A DNA stretch of 9,754 bases from DASZGI01 sp035938995. Its GTDB lineage: Bacteria; Actinomycetota; Actinomycetes; Streptomycetales; Catenulisporaceae. Shown here one piece after another: positions 1 to 6,980 of this stretch (within the stretch, counting starts at the first letter, position 1; every line of letters begins with the position of its first letter). The notes under the pieces are model-generated. The model had not been told where the DNA came from, did no database searches, and was given only the letters and a program-made list of their open reading frames with translations. The stretch is taken from assembly GCF_035938995.1 (NCBI RefSeq), contig NZ_DASZGI010000349.1:1-9754 (forward strand), written 5' to 3'. The position numbers were made by a program, and so were the translations under genes.

Positions 1-1
1 C

Positions 2-502
2 GTCGACCGCGCGGCCCGGGTCGCCCGCGAAGGCGGCTGCGACCCGGTGATCTGCGTCCTCGGCGCGGGCGCGGACGACGTGCTCCACCTCGCCCGGGCC
101 GACACGCTCGACCAGGCGGTCGTCAACCCGGACTGGTCGACTGGCCTGAGCTCGTCCCTGCGCGCGGGCCTCGCGGCCGTGCCCGCCGCGTGCGGCGCCG
201 TCCTCATCCTCCTGGCCGACCAGCCATTCATCACCGCCGAGGCCGTGGTCAAGGTCGTGGCCGCGCACCAGGCCGGCGCGCAGATCGCCGCCGCCGCATA
301 CGCCGGCCGCCGCGGCCATCCGGTCCTGGTCGCCGCGCAGCACCTGCCCGACGTCGCAGCGAGCGCGACCGGCGACGGCGGCGCGCGCCACTTCCTGCGC
401 GCCCGCGAGGAGAGCATCACGCTTGTCGACTGCACGGGCCTGGGCCGCCCGGTCGACATCGACCAGCCCGCGGACCTCGGCCTGCTCGCGCAGGAGCAGT
501 AG
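2..502 (+). CDS. MobA/MocA-like nucleotidyltransferase (5'-truncated)
   Basis: This is the C-terminal 166 residues of a molybdopterin-type nucleotidyltransferase (NTP_transf_3 fold). The same frame is open to the left edge, so the true start and the N-terminal nucleotide-binding loop lie outside the window; the first in-window GTG, at 47, is internal. Family motifs visible are VVNPDWSTGLSSSLRAGL, the metal-binding segment LLADQPFIT, GRRGHPVLV, GDGGARHFL and the closing DIDQPADL. Known members transfer CMP or GMP from the nucleotide triphosphate to molybdopterin in the cytoplasm, often next to genes for xanthine or CO dehydrogenase type enzymes. Which nucleotide this protein uses cannot be read here, so MocA-like is a family call only. 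Some members of the fold act on sugars or other phosphates instead. The next gene starts 94 bp downstream on the same strand; co-transcription is possible but not shown. Confidence 0.85.
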   Translation, partial: VDRAARVAREGGCDPVICVLGAGADDVLHLARADTLDQAVVNPDWSTGLSSSLRAGLAAVPAACGAVLILLADQPFITAEAVVKVVAAHQAGAQIAAAAYAGRRGHPVLVAAQHLPDVAASATGDGGARHFLRAREESITLVDCTGLGRPVDIDQPADLGLLAQEQ

Positions 503-596
503 CGCCCCCGTCTCCCGGTACGCCAACCGGGCAGCGAATCGGGACGACCCGGGGCATAGAGCGGTTCCGCCCCCGGCCGCAGGGTATCTGTACGGC

Positions 597-1721
597 GTGA
601 TCACACTCGGCGTCGAGGAGGAGTACCTCCTATTCGATCCGGCCACCGGCCTGCCCGCGGCCGTCGCCGAGGAGGTCCTGGACGTCGCAGGGCTCGATGA
701 CGCGGTCTCGGTGGCCGAGGTCCAGCACGAACTGCTGCAGGTCCAGCTCGAGGTCGCCACCCCGGTGTGCGAGTCGCTCGACGAGGTCGGCGGCCACCTG
801 CTGCGGCTGCGCCACGCGCTGGGCACCGCGGCGGAACGGGTCGGCTGCCGGATCGGCGCCTCCGGCTCCGCGCCGTTCTCGGTCGACGGCCACCCGGAGA
901 TCACCGACACCCGGCGCTACCGCTCAATGTACGAGGACGCGCCCCAGCTGGTCGACGAGCAGATGATCAACGGCATGCACGTGCACGTCGCGGTGCCGGA
1001 CCGGGCCGCCGGGGTGTTCGTGCTCAACCGTTTGCGGCCGTGGCTGCCCGTGCTGGTCGCGGTCGGCGCGAACTCGCCGCTCTGGCGCGGGCGCGACACC
1101 GGGTTCGCCAGCTGGCGCACCGTCGTGTTCGGGCGGTGGCCGGTCACCGGGCCGCCCCCGCCGTTCGCCGACGCCGCCGACTACGACCGGCGGGTGCGCG
1201 CCCTGGTGACCGGCGGCGCGATCCGCGACAGCGGCCAGATCTACTGGCAGGCGCGCCTGTCCGAGCGGTACCCCACCATCGAGGTGCGCGCCCCCGACGT
1301 GCAGATGCGCGTCGAGGAGACGGTCATGCTGGCCGGCCTGATCAGGGGACTGGTGCTCACGGCGCTGCGCGAGCGGCGGGCGGACGGGACCTTCCCCGAC
1401 GAGCCGGATCCGCCGCCGACGCCGGAACTGGTGAATGCGGCCGGGTGGCATGCGGCGCGGCAGGGTTTGGAGGGGCTGCTGGTCGGCGTCGGCGGAGGAC
1501 CGGTTCAGGCCCGCGACGCGGTGCAGGACCTGCTCAAGTACGTCACCCCGGCGCTCGACGAGTGCGGCGACAGCGAACAGGTCACCGCCCTAGTCGGCCT
1601 GCTGCTCGAGGACGGCAACGGATGCCGCCGCCAGCGCCGCGCCCTGGCCGAGTCGGGGCCGCTCGGTGTGCTCAACCTGCTCGCGACCGAGACGGTGGCC
1701 GGCAGCGACCTCGTCGGCTGA
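597..1721 (+). CDS. YbdK-family carboxylate-amine ligase (glutamate-cysteine ligase 2 family)
   Basis: This encodes 374 residues, the usual length for the GCS2/YbdK family of ATP-dependent carboxylate-amine ligases, of which E. coli YbdK has weak gamma-glutamylcysteine synthetase activity. The GTG at 597 places the family N-terminal signature LGVEEEYLLFDP at residues 4-15. The frame is open further upstream, but that part lacks family sequence and overlaps the preceding gene. Other hallmarks are NGMHVHVAV (residues 125-133, metal/ATP site), ANSPLWRGRDTGFASWR, GRWPVTGPPPPF, and DSGQIYWQARLS followed by PTIEVRAPDVQMRVEETV. There is no good Shine-Dalgarno sequence: AGGG at 581-584 is 12 nt away, and TATCTG at 585-590 sits six bases before GTG, so a leaderless start is possible. 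The physiological substrate is unknown. Actinomycetes use mycothiol rather than glutathione, so a role in glutathione synthesis should not be assumed. It is convergent with the deaminase gene, 25 bp away. Confidence 0.9.
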   Translation: MITLGVEEEYLLFDPATGLPAAVAEEVLDVAGLDDAVSVAEVQHELLQVQLEVATPVCESLDEVGGHLLRLRHALGTAAERVGCRIGASGSAPFSVDGHPEITDTRRYRSMYEDAPQLVDEQMINGMHVHVAVPDRAAGVFVLNRLRPWLPVLVAVGANSPLWRGRDTGFASWRTVVFGRWPVTGPPPPFADAADYDRRVRALVTGGAIRDSGQIYWQARLSERYPTIEVRAPDVQMRVEETVMLAGLIRGLVLTALRERRADGTFPDEPDPPPTPELVNAAGWHAARQGLEGLLVGVGGGPVQARDAVQDLLKYVTPALDECGDSEQVTALVGLLLEDGNGCRRQRRALAESGPLGVLNLLATETVAGSDLVG

Positions 1722-1726
1722 CCGGC

Positions 1727-1741
1727 CTGGCAGGGAGCCAG
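1727..1741. terminator. Small hairpin between convergent genes
   Basis: CTGGC and GCCAG form a 5-bp stem with a 5-nt loop between the ligase stop (1719-1721) and the deaminase stop (1747-1749). It could act in both directions, but it is short and has no T-tract, so this is a weak candidate. Confidence 0.3.
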
Positions 1742-1746
1742 AAGAA

Positions 1747-3051
1747 CTAGAAGAAGGTGCGGATCAGGTCGACGACGTGTTCGTCCTCGACGACCGGGAT
1801 CAGCTGCCACTTGTCGAACGCGGTACACGGATGCGAGATCCCGCACGCGACGATGTCGCCGACGGCCGGGCGCATCTCCGCACCGTGCGTAAGGAAGGCG
1901 TGCTGGTCCGCGAGTCCGGAGATCGAGCAGCCGGTCAACTCGACACGCTCGCCGTCCGCGGCGCGGCGCAGCCAATGCGGCTCCGGCGGCCCGAGGTCGA
2001 TCGGCGCGTCCCGCTTGCCGAAGTCGAGCAGCGCGAGTCCTGGTTCGGGCGTTGAGATTACCCGGCCGAGCACGTTCAGCGCCGGACGGAACCCGGTGGT
2101 ACCGGCGCCGCCGTCAGCGACGGCGAACGGTGTCAGCGTTCGATAATGGCCGTCGTCGTGCGTCACGTACGCACCGCTGCGGAGCACGGGTCGCACCGGC
2201 CGGGAGAGGCTTAGCGGTGCCGTCAACGCGTCAACGACATCGTCGAAATACGCGCTGCCGCCTGCCGTGACCACGATTCTCTCGGCCTCGTCGAACAAAC
2301 CGAGGTCGTCCAGGGCCGCAGCTGTCTCGCGGACGAAGCGCAGGTAGCTGCGAATGCGCTCGAGCGCGGCGGGGGAGCGGTCCCCGGCCAGCGCCCCCTC
2401 GAACCCGCCGACCCCGACCAGGCGCAGGTTCGCGGCGTCTCGGACCGACCGCCCGACCGCGACCGCCGTCTCAATGTCGCGGCACCCTGTGCGCCCTCCA
2501 GGCAGTCCGAGGTCGACGATCACTTCGATGAGCCGGCCAGTGCCCGGTGCCGGTGCCGGTGTCGCATCGCGCAGTGCTGACTCCATCAGCGCGACGACCT
2601 CCACCGAATCGGCGAAGCACAAGAATCGGAACCCTGCGTCGCGTTCGAGCTCGCGCGCGATCCACGTCAGCGCGTCAGGATCGATCAGCTCGTTCCCGAG
2701 CAGCACGGTGTTCACGCCGAACCGGCGGTAGACCCGCACGTGCGCGATGGTGGCCGCCGTGACGCCCCATGCGCCTGCCGCAAGCTGCCGCGCGAACAGC
2801 TGCGGCGCCATCGTGGTCTTGCCGTGCGGGGCGAGGTCCACCCCGCGCTGGGCGCAGTAATCGGCCATGAGCGTGATGTTGTGGTCGAGCGCGCCGGCGT
2901 CGAGCACCATGAGCGGGGTGGAGAACTCGGCCAGCGCCGGTTTTGCCGCGACGAGGTCGGCGACGGTCCTGCCGTGGAACACCGAGGGGAAGCCCTTGAA
3001 CCGCCAATCGACCGGTTCCGCACCCAGGGCCGCCAGCGCCGCGTCGTCCAC
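1747..3051 (-). CDS. PLP-dependent amino acid deaminase, D-serine dehydratase (DSD) family
   Basis: This encodes 434 residues with an alanine-racemase-type TIM barrel followed by a D-serine dehydratase-like beta domain (COG3616). The Schiff-base lysine is in PHGKTTMAPQLF (Lys78). The C-terminal domain carries GISHPCTAFDKW, giving the His-x-Cys pair (H407, C409) that binds zinc in characterised D-serine dehydratases. Family text in between includes STPLMVLDAGALDHN, LLGNELID, HDDGHYRTLTPF and LLDFGKRDAPIDLG. The expected reaction is removal of ammonia from a D-amino acid such as D-serine to give a 2-oxo acid; the substrate is inferred only. I chose the GTG at 3051 because GGGAGG lies just upstream, homologues start close to this point, and a promoter ends just before it. 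The frame is open to 3327, but that extension crosses the promoter and the repeat of the divergent gene. An alternative TTG start at 3117 is part of the -35 box. Confidence 0.88.
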   Translation of the reverse strand: MDDAALAALGAEPVDWRFKGFPSVFHGRTVADLVAAKPALAEFSTPLMVLDAGALDHNITLMADYCAQRGVDLAPHGKTTMAPQLFARQLAAGAWGVTAATIAHVRVYRRFGVNTVLLGNELIDPDALTWIARELERDAGFRFLCFADSVEVVALMESALRDATPAPAPGTGRLIEVIVDLGLPGGRTGCRDIETAVAVGRSVRDAANLRLVGVGGFEGALAGDRSPAALERIRSYLRFVRETAAALDDLGLFDEAERIVVTAGGSAYFDDVVDALTAPLSLSRPVRPVLRSGAYVTHDDGHYRTLTPFAVADGGAGTTGFRPALNVLGRVISTPEPGLALLDFGKRDAPIDLGPPEPHWLRRAADGERVELTGCSISGLADQHAFLTHGAEMRPAVGDIVACGISHPCTAFDKWQLIPVVEDEHVVDLIRTFF

Positions 3052-3088
3052 CCGGCCTCCCGTGTGTAATTGCTCCTCTGCCTGATCG

Positions 3089-3117
3089 GTTGTAACATCC
3101 CGGCCTCGGTGGGTCAA
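3089..3117 (-). promoter_or_regulatory. Sigma70-like promoter for the deaminase gene
   Basis: On the minus strand TTGACC (3117-3112) is separated by exactly 17 bases from TACAAC (3094-3089), close to the vegetative consensus of actinomycetes. Transcription would start near 3082, leaving a leader of about 30 nt that contains GGGAGG (3061-3056) before the GTG at 3051. This geometry is a main reason for rejecting longer starts. Confidence 0.6.
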
Positions 3118-3136
3118 TGAGCAGCGCCGTTCACGA

Positions 3137-3152
3137 GCAGGTGGAGACCACA
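3137..3152 (+). promoter_or_regulatory. DasR-like (dre) operator candidate over the hexosaminidase RBS
   Basis: GCAGGTGGAGACCACA agrees at 11 of 16 positions with the Streptomyces DasR site ACTGGTCTAGACCACT and keeps the GGT-N4-ACC core. DasR is the GntR-family repressor of GlcNAc and chitin use, so a site at a beta-N-acetylhexosaminidase is sensible. It overlaps the Shine-Dalgarno GGAG (3143-3146), which by itself explains part of the match, and one arm is poor. Confidence 0.35.
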
Positions 3153-4876
3153 TGGGCGCGTCGGACGCGCAGACAGCGGACACGGACTCGGACGCGGTGG
3201 ACATGAATGCGGTGGACACAAAGGCGGTGGACACAAAGGCGGTGGACACGAATACGGCGCTCGGCCTCGTGCCGTGTCCGGCCGAGATCAAACGGAGCGA
3301 CGGGTGGTTCGAGCTGTCCGCCGCCACCGGCCTCGACGCCGACTCCGGCAGCCGGGGAGTAGCGGCCTTGCTTCATGGGTGGCTCACCCCGGCCACCGGT
3401 TTCCCGCTGCGCGACGCGCCGACGCCGTCAGACGGTGCGCACCCCGTGATCTCGCTGCGCTCCGACGCCGTCGACCTCGGCGCGGAGGAGTACCGGCTTG
3501 TCGTCGAACCCGGCCGCGCGTCGATCGAATCCGGCGGTGCCGCAGGGGTCTTCTACGGCGCTCAGACCCTGCGCGCGCTGCTCGGCCCCAACGCGTACCG
3601 CAGTGCCCGTGTCGGCAGCGGCGCTTGGAGCATTCCGGCACTGACGATCGCCGACCACCCCCGATTCGGCTGGCGCGGCGCACTGCTCGACGTCGCCCGG
3701 CATTTCCTGCCTGTGCGCGACGTACTGCGCTTCATCGACCAGATAGCGCTGCACAAGCTCAACATCCTGCATCTGCATCTGACCGACGACCAGGGCTGGC
3801 GCGTCGAGATCAAGCGGCATCCCCGACTCACGGAGGTCGGCGCGTGGCGGCGGGAGAGTCCGATCGGCGACCGGCGTCACGAACGCTTCGACGGACGCCC
3901 GCACGGTGGCTACTACACCCAGGACGACATCCGCGAAATCGTCGCCTACGCGGCCGAGCGGCACATCACCGTCGTCCCAGAGATCGACGTTCCCGGACAC
4001 ACCGGCGCCGCGATCGCCGCTTACCCCGAACTCGGCAATACCGACGCGCCCGGCCACCCGGCAGCTCCCGAGGTCGTCACCCGCTGGGGCATCCACGAGG
4101 GTGTCCTCAACGCAGAGGAATCCACCCTGCGGTTCGTCTTCGAGGTCTTCGACGAGGTGCTCGAGCTCTTCCCGGGCCAGTACGTCGGCGTCGGCGGCGA
4201 CGAATGCCCTGCCGTCCAATGGGAGAACAGCCCGCGCGCGCAGGCCCGCATCGCCGAACTCGGCCTCCCGTCGGCTGATGCGATCCGCGGCTGGTACACC
4301 GCGCGGCTCGGAGAGTACCTGGCCGCGCGAGGCAGAACACTGCTCGGCTGGGACGAGATCTGCGACAGCGGCATCCAGCCGCCCCCGCGCGACGCCGCCG
4401 GCGGCACAGTCATCGGCGCCTGGCGCTCGGTCGAGCACGGTATTGCTGCGGCACGCGCCGGGTATCGCGTGGTCCTGTGTCCCGAAGACCAGGTCTACCT
4501 GGACTGGCGCCAGGCCGACGGCCTCGACGAACCGATCCCGGTCGGCAAGGTCACCGACCTCGCCCGCGTCCACGCCTTCGAACCCGTGCCGCGGGACCTG
4601 CTCGGCACCCCCGAAGCCGACCTGGTGCTCGGCGCGCAGTGCAACATCTGGACCGAACACCTCGACACGGCGCGCGCCGTCGACTACGCGGCGTTCCCGC
4701 GGTTATCCGCTTTCGCCGAGACCGTCTGGGGCGGCGCGGACCGGGACTTCGGGGACTTCCGCGCCCGCCTCGCCGTCCACGAGCAGCGACTCGGCGCGCT
4801 CGGGGTCGAATACCGGCGCGACGCGGGACCGCTGCCGTGGCAGAGCCGTCCCGACGCGCCGGGCTGGCCGCGCTGA
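3152..4876 (+). CDS. Beta-N-acetylhexosaminidase, glycoside hydrolase family 20
   Basis: This encodes 574 residues. The order is a non-conserved tail (about 1-35), a GH20b-type N-terminal domain (about 38-165), and the GH20 (beta/alpha)8 catalytic barrel (about 170-555). The catalytic Asp-Glu pair is in GVGGDECPAVQW (D350, E351). Other family segments are HLHLTDDQGWRVEIKRHP, VVPEIDVPGHTGAAIAAYPEL, LGWDEI and NIWTEHLDTA with substrate-stacking Trp500. Enzymes of this family remove terminal GlcNAc or GalNAc with the substrate acetamido group as nucleophile. No signal peptide or membrane segment is visible, so it is probably cytoplasmic, acting on imported chito-oligosaccharides or wall muropeptides. 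The ATG has GGAG five bases upstream. The tail contains a four-copy in-frame repeat. Its divergent neighbour is a D-amino-acid type deaminase, which fits cell-wall or amino-sugar turnover (inference). Confidence 0.93.
   Translation: MGASDAQTADTDSDAVDMNAVDTKAVDTKAVDTNTALGLVPCPAEIKRSDGWFELSAATGLDADSGSRGVAALLHGWLTPATGFPLRDAPTPSDGAHPVISLRSDAVDLGAEEYRLVVEPGRASIESGGAAGVFYGAQTLRALLGPNAYRSARVGSGAWSIPALTIADHPRFGWRGALLDVARHFLPVRDVLRFIDQIALHKLNILHLHLTDDQGWRVEIKRHPRLTEVGAWRRESPIGDRRHERFDGRPHGGYYTQDDIREIVAYAAERHITVVPEIDVPGHTGAAIAAYPELGNTDAPGHPAAPEVVTRWGIHEGVLNAEESTLRFVFEVFDEVLELFPGQYVGVGGDECPAVQWENSPRAQARIAELGLPSADAIRGWYTARLGEYLAARGRTLLGWDEICDSGIQPPPRDAAGGTVIGAWRSVEHGIAAARAGYRVVLCPEDQVYLDWRQADGLDEPIPVGKVTDLARVHAFEPVPRDLLGTPEADLVLGAQCNIWTEHLDTARAVDYAAFPRLSAFAETVWGGADRDFGDFRARLAVHEQRLGALGVEYRRDAGPLPWQSRPDAPGWPR
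3194..3253 (+). repeat. Four tandem 15-bp repeats in the hexosaminidase N-terminus
   Basis: Four consecutive 15-bp units share GCGGTGGACA: GCGGTGGACATGAAT, two identical copies of GCGGTGGACACAAAG, then GCGGTGGACACGAAT. In frame they encode A-V-D-(M/T)-(N/K) at residues 15-34, before the first conserved residues of the enzyme. Because each unit is 15 bp, gain or loss of copies keeps the frame. Confidence 0.9.
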
Positions 4877-4899
4877 ACGCGCCGACTTATCCGATCGAT

Positions 4900-4921
4900 C
4901 CGGAGCCGGAGCCGGAGCCGG
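4900..4921. repeat. Short CCGGAG microsatellite in a convergent spacer
   Basis: CCGGAG is repeated three times, followed by CCGG, in the 64-bp gap between the hexosaminidase stop (4876) and the lactonase stop (4941). I see no convincing terminator stem in this gap. Confidence 0.5.
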
Positions 4922-4940
4922 GCCGGTGTCGCCGACGACG

Positions 4941-6149
4941 TCAGCCGACGAGCACGTGGGCTGGCTGGCTGACATCCAGTCCGCCGCCCGAGGGCGTGAG
5001 CCGCCCGGTCGCCCGGTCCACCCGGAAACCGGTGATCCCGCCGGAACGCTGGTTCGCGCAGAACAGGGCAGTGCCGTCCGGCGTGAGGGTGATGTGGCGC
5101 GGCCACACACCGCCGCAGTCCCACCGCGCGCCGATGCCCAAGTGCGCGCCGTTGTCGGCGAGCGGCCCGGCGACGATCGAGTCGTCGCCGCGGTTTGACC
5201 AGTAGCTGAATTTCCCGTCCGGCGAGACGATGATCCCGCCGGGGTAGTTGCGGGTGTAGGTCCCGCGCGGGGCGGCCCGGAAATCGCGCACGTCCTTGAG
5301 CATGCCGGTCTTGGGGTTGTACGGACACGCCGACAGCGTGTCGCTCAGTTCGTTGGTGACGTACACGGTCGCGGCGGTCGGATGGAAGGCGAGATGGCGC
5401 GGCCCCGAGCCCCAGCCGACCCGGTTCTGCGCCAGCGGCGACAACCGCCCCGACTCCGGGTCGAGCGAGTACGAATACACGCAGTCGGTCCCCAGATCCG
5501 CCGCCATGATCAGCTCGCCGGACGGGTCCGGCAGCACCATGTGGGCGTGCGGCCCGTTCTGGCGCAGGTCGTCGGGGCCGTGGCCGGTGTGCTCCACCAG
5601 GTCGAGCAGCGCCCCGAGTGCCCCGTCCGGGCCTATCGCGTGCACCGCTATGCTCCCGGAGCCGAAGTTCGCGGTGAGCAGGAACCGGCCGCTGGGGTGC
5701 ACCACGAGCTGGCAGGGATGCGCGCCGCCGGTCGCGACGTCGCCGATCCGGGTCAGGGTCCTGCCGTCGGCCCCGATGGAGAAGGCGGCGATCCGCCCGT
5801 CCGCCTCCTCCTGCACCGCGTACAGGACGTCGCGTTTCGGGCTGAGCGCCAGGTATGACGCTTCGGGCGTCTCGACGCTCGCGACCGGCGTGATGTCGAG
5901 CGTCGACCGGTTGAACTCGGCCACGACGATGCCGTGGCCGGGCGGTGCGACGCGCCGCGTGGCCGGCGGCGTGAGGGTGGTCTGGCTTCGGGCATCGGCG
6001 TAACCGGAAGCGTCGCCCGCGTCATCGGAGGACGCGAACGCGCCAGACTCCGCGCGCTCATCCTCCGAGCCGACGGGCCCGGACGCGGCGGAGTCGTCAC
6101 CCTCCGTGTAGCGGCCGATAAAAAGCCGCCGCTTCTCCGTGCCGGTCAC
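4941..6149 (-). CDS. Lactonase family protein (6-phosphogluconolactonase-like seven-bladed beta-propeller)
   Basis: This encodes 402 residues matching the Lactonase/Pgl propeller family (COG2706). Repeated blade segments are visible: SYLALSPKRDVLYAVQE, HPCQLVVHPSGRFLLTANFG, HAHMVLPDPSGELIMAADLG, GPRHLAFHPTAATVYVTNEL, GGIIVSPDGKFSYWSNRG and WPRHITLTPDGTALFCANQ. Some members hydrolyse 6-phosphogluconolactone in the pentose phosphate pathway; many others have unknown lactone substrates, so the reaction is not certain. The GTG at 6149 follows GGAGGG by four bases and gives the family start RRLFIGRYTEG. Between YTEG and the next recognisable strand GHGIVVAEFN is an acidic, Ser/Ala/Asp-rich stretch of about 50 residues (18-70) where relatives have only a few. 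No signal peptide is seen. It is convergent with the hexosaminidase and downstream of the small unknown gene on the same strand. Confidence 0.85.
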   Translation of the reverse strand: MTGTEKRRLFIGRYTEGDDSAASGPVGSEDERAESGAFASSDDAGDASGYADARSQTTLTPPATRRVAPPGHGIVVAEFNRSTLDITPVASVETPEASYLALSPKRDVLYAVQEEADGRIAAFSIGADGRTLTRIGDVATGGAHPCQLVVHPSGRFLLTANFGSGSIAVHAIGPDGALGALLDLVEHTGHGPDDLRQNGPHAHMVLPDPSGELIMAADLGTDCVYSYSLDPESGRLSPLAQNRVGWGSGPRHLAFHPTAATVYVTNELSDTLSACPYNPKTGMLKDVRDFRAAPRGTYTRNYPGGIIVSPDGKFSYWSNRGDDSIVAGPLADNGAHLGIGARWDCGGVWPRHITLTPDGTALFCANQRSGGITGFRVDRATGRLTPSGGGLDVSQPAHVLVG

Positions 6150-6193
6150 TCATCCCTCCATGCAGGTCAGCTGCACCCTACCAGCGCGTACGG

Positions 6194-6234
6194 GGGCGAC
6201 GGCGGGCCGTGCGACGCGTGGCCCGCCGTCGCCC
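6194..6234 (-). terminator. Perfect 15-bp GC-rich hairpin
   Basis: GGGCGACGGCGGGCC (6194-6208) and GGCCCGCCGTCGCCC (6220-6234) are exact reverse complements around an 11-nt loop, which can itself pair partly through wobble pairs. It lies downstream of the small unknown gene and 45 bp before the lactonase start. There is no T-tract on either strand, which is common for actinomycete terminators. It could instead be a structured leader of the lactonase mRNA. Confidence 0.6.
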
Positions 6235-6371
6235 GCCCATGCGAGCGTCGCTGGGCCGGTTCTCGTCCCCGTTGCGAGTATCCGAAGCGGCGCAGACCAC
6301 ACCGGCGGACCCGGGTCGACGTCGGGGAGTGGCCGCCCCCGGTCAGCTCATTGCGATTATGGCGTCCGTCC

Positions 6372-6393
6372 CTGATTTGTGCGGCGAAATCAG
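6372..6393 (-). terminator. Stop-codon hairpin of the small unknown gene
   Basis: CTGATTT (6372-6378) pairs with AAATCAG (6387-6393) across an 8-nt loop and includes the TGA stop. A competing outer pairing, CCCTGA (6370-6375) with TCAGGG (6395-6400), overlaps it. This may help end transcription or protect the 3' end. The rest of the 240-bp spacer down to the lactonase holds only the larger hairpin; I see no further gene in it. Confidence 0.35.
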
Positions 6394-6872
6394 CTCAGGG
6401 CCTTGTCCTGGATGATCTCCGCGAGCGCGGCGACCGCGTCGGCCCGGCCGGGGGAGTCCAGCGCTTCGCGCAGTTCGGCGAGCCGGTCCACGACGTCGTG
6501 CATGTCCGTGTCGGGCGACGCGGCCTCGTCGAGGTCCACGACGAGCACGCCGTCGTCCGCGTAGTGAACGCGGCCCTCGCGCCAGACGACGAGGGTCTTC
6601 GTCCCGCCCGCGCTCTTGCCGCGCACCGCTTTGCGCGCACGCTTCGCCTTCCCGCGGTCCGCCTCGGGCTCGGGTTCGCCGCCCGTGTCTGACGTCTGCG
6701 ACGCGGATGTTCGCGGCTCAGGGCTGTCGGCGCTCCCGGCTGCGGACTCACTCCGGGTCTGCGGGGGGATCACGGCCTCGGGGCCGGGCTCGGGCTCGGC
6801 GGTCGGCTCGGGCTCCGACCCCTCCGTCTGCGCGGTTGCGATCTCGGCCTCCTCAGGGGCATTCGCGGTCAT
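6390..6872 (-). CDS. Unrecognised 160-residue protein with disordered acidic N-terminus
   Basis: I do not recognise this protein. Residues 1-70 are rich in Glu, Pro, Ser, Thr and Ala with EPEPTAEPEPGPE-type runs, and are surely disordered. Residues 73-86 are strongly basic (RGKAKRARKAVRGK). Residues 91-160 look like a small folded domain: two beta strands (TKTLVVWREGRVHYA and GVLVVDLDEA) followed by two amphipathic helices (about 124-140 and 143-159). The codon pattern matches its neighbours, so it is probably real. The ATG at 6872 lacks a clear Shine-Dalgarno sequence, with only GGG two bases upstream, so the start is uncertain and could be leaderless. It is divergent from the pirin gene across 177 bp. 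There is no signal peptide or membrane segment. The charge pattern would allow binding to nucleic acid or a partner protein, but nothing shows this. Confidence 0.7.
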   Translation of the reverse strand: MTANAPEEAEIATAQTEGSEPEPTAEPEPGPEAVIPPQTRSESAAGSADSPEPRTSASQTSDTGGEPEPEADRGKAKRARKAVRGKSAGGTKTLVVWREGRVHYADDGVLVVDLDEAASPDTDMHDVVDRLAELREALDSPGRADAVAALAEIIQDKALS

Positions 6873-6980
6873 GTCCCGATCAACGAGGCGGGGCCGCGGG
6901 CGTCACGACGTACGGTGAGTCGAGCAGTGGGGCAGGTGTGTCGGGCGCGGCTCGTGGTGCGGAATCCGGCAGGCTGTCCT

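Noticed and set aside
423..596. Upstream extension of the ligase frame
   Set aside because: The extension overlaps the MobA-like gene, shows no family sequence, and the conserved N-terminus LGVEEEY begins right after the GTG at 597.
767..1750. Long open frame rich in Arg and Ala overlapping the ligase
   Set aside because: It is an out-of-frame shadow of GC-rich coding DNA with no recognisable motif.
3090..3119. Plus-strand promoter for the hexosaminidase using TTGTAA and TCAATG
   Set aside because: The -10 match is poor and the spacing is 18 bp; not strong enough to report as a feature.
3194..3253. CRISPR-like or iteron interpretation of the 15-bp repeats
   Set aside because: The units are directly adjacent without spacers and lie inside a coding frame, so they are a coding tandem repeat.
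3052..3327. N-terminal extension of the deaminase reading frame containing repeated FVSTA units
   Set aside because: It is the antisense reading of the hexosaminidase 15-bp repeat and crosses the deaminase promoter (TTGACC-17-TACAAC). The GTG at 3051 with GGGAGG upstream fits better.
3428..4660. 410-codon minus-strand frame opposite the hexosaminidase
   Set aside because: It is antisense to a GH20 gene with intact catalytic motifs and shows no family sequence of its own.
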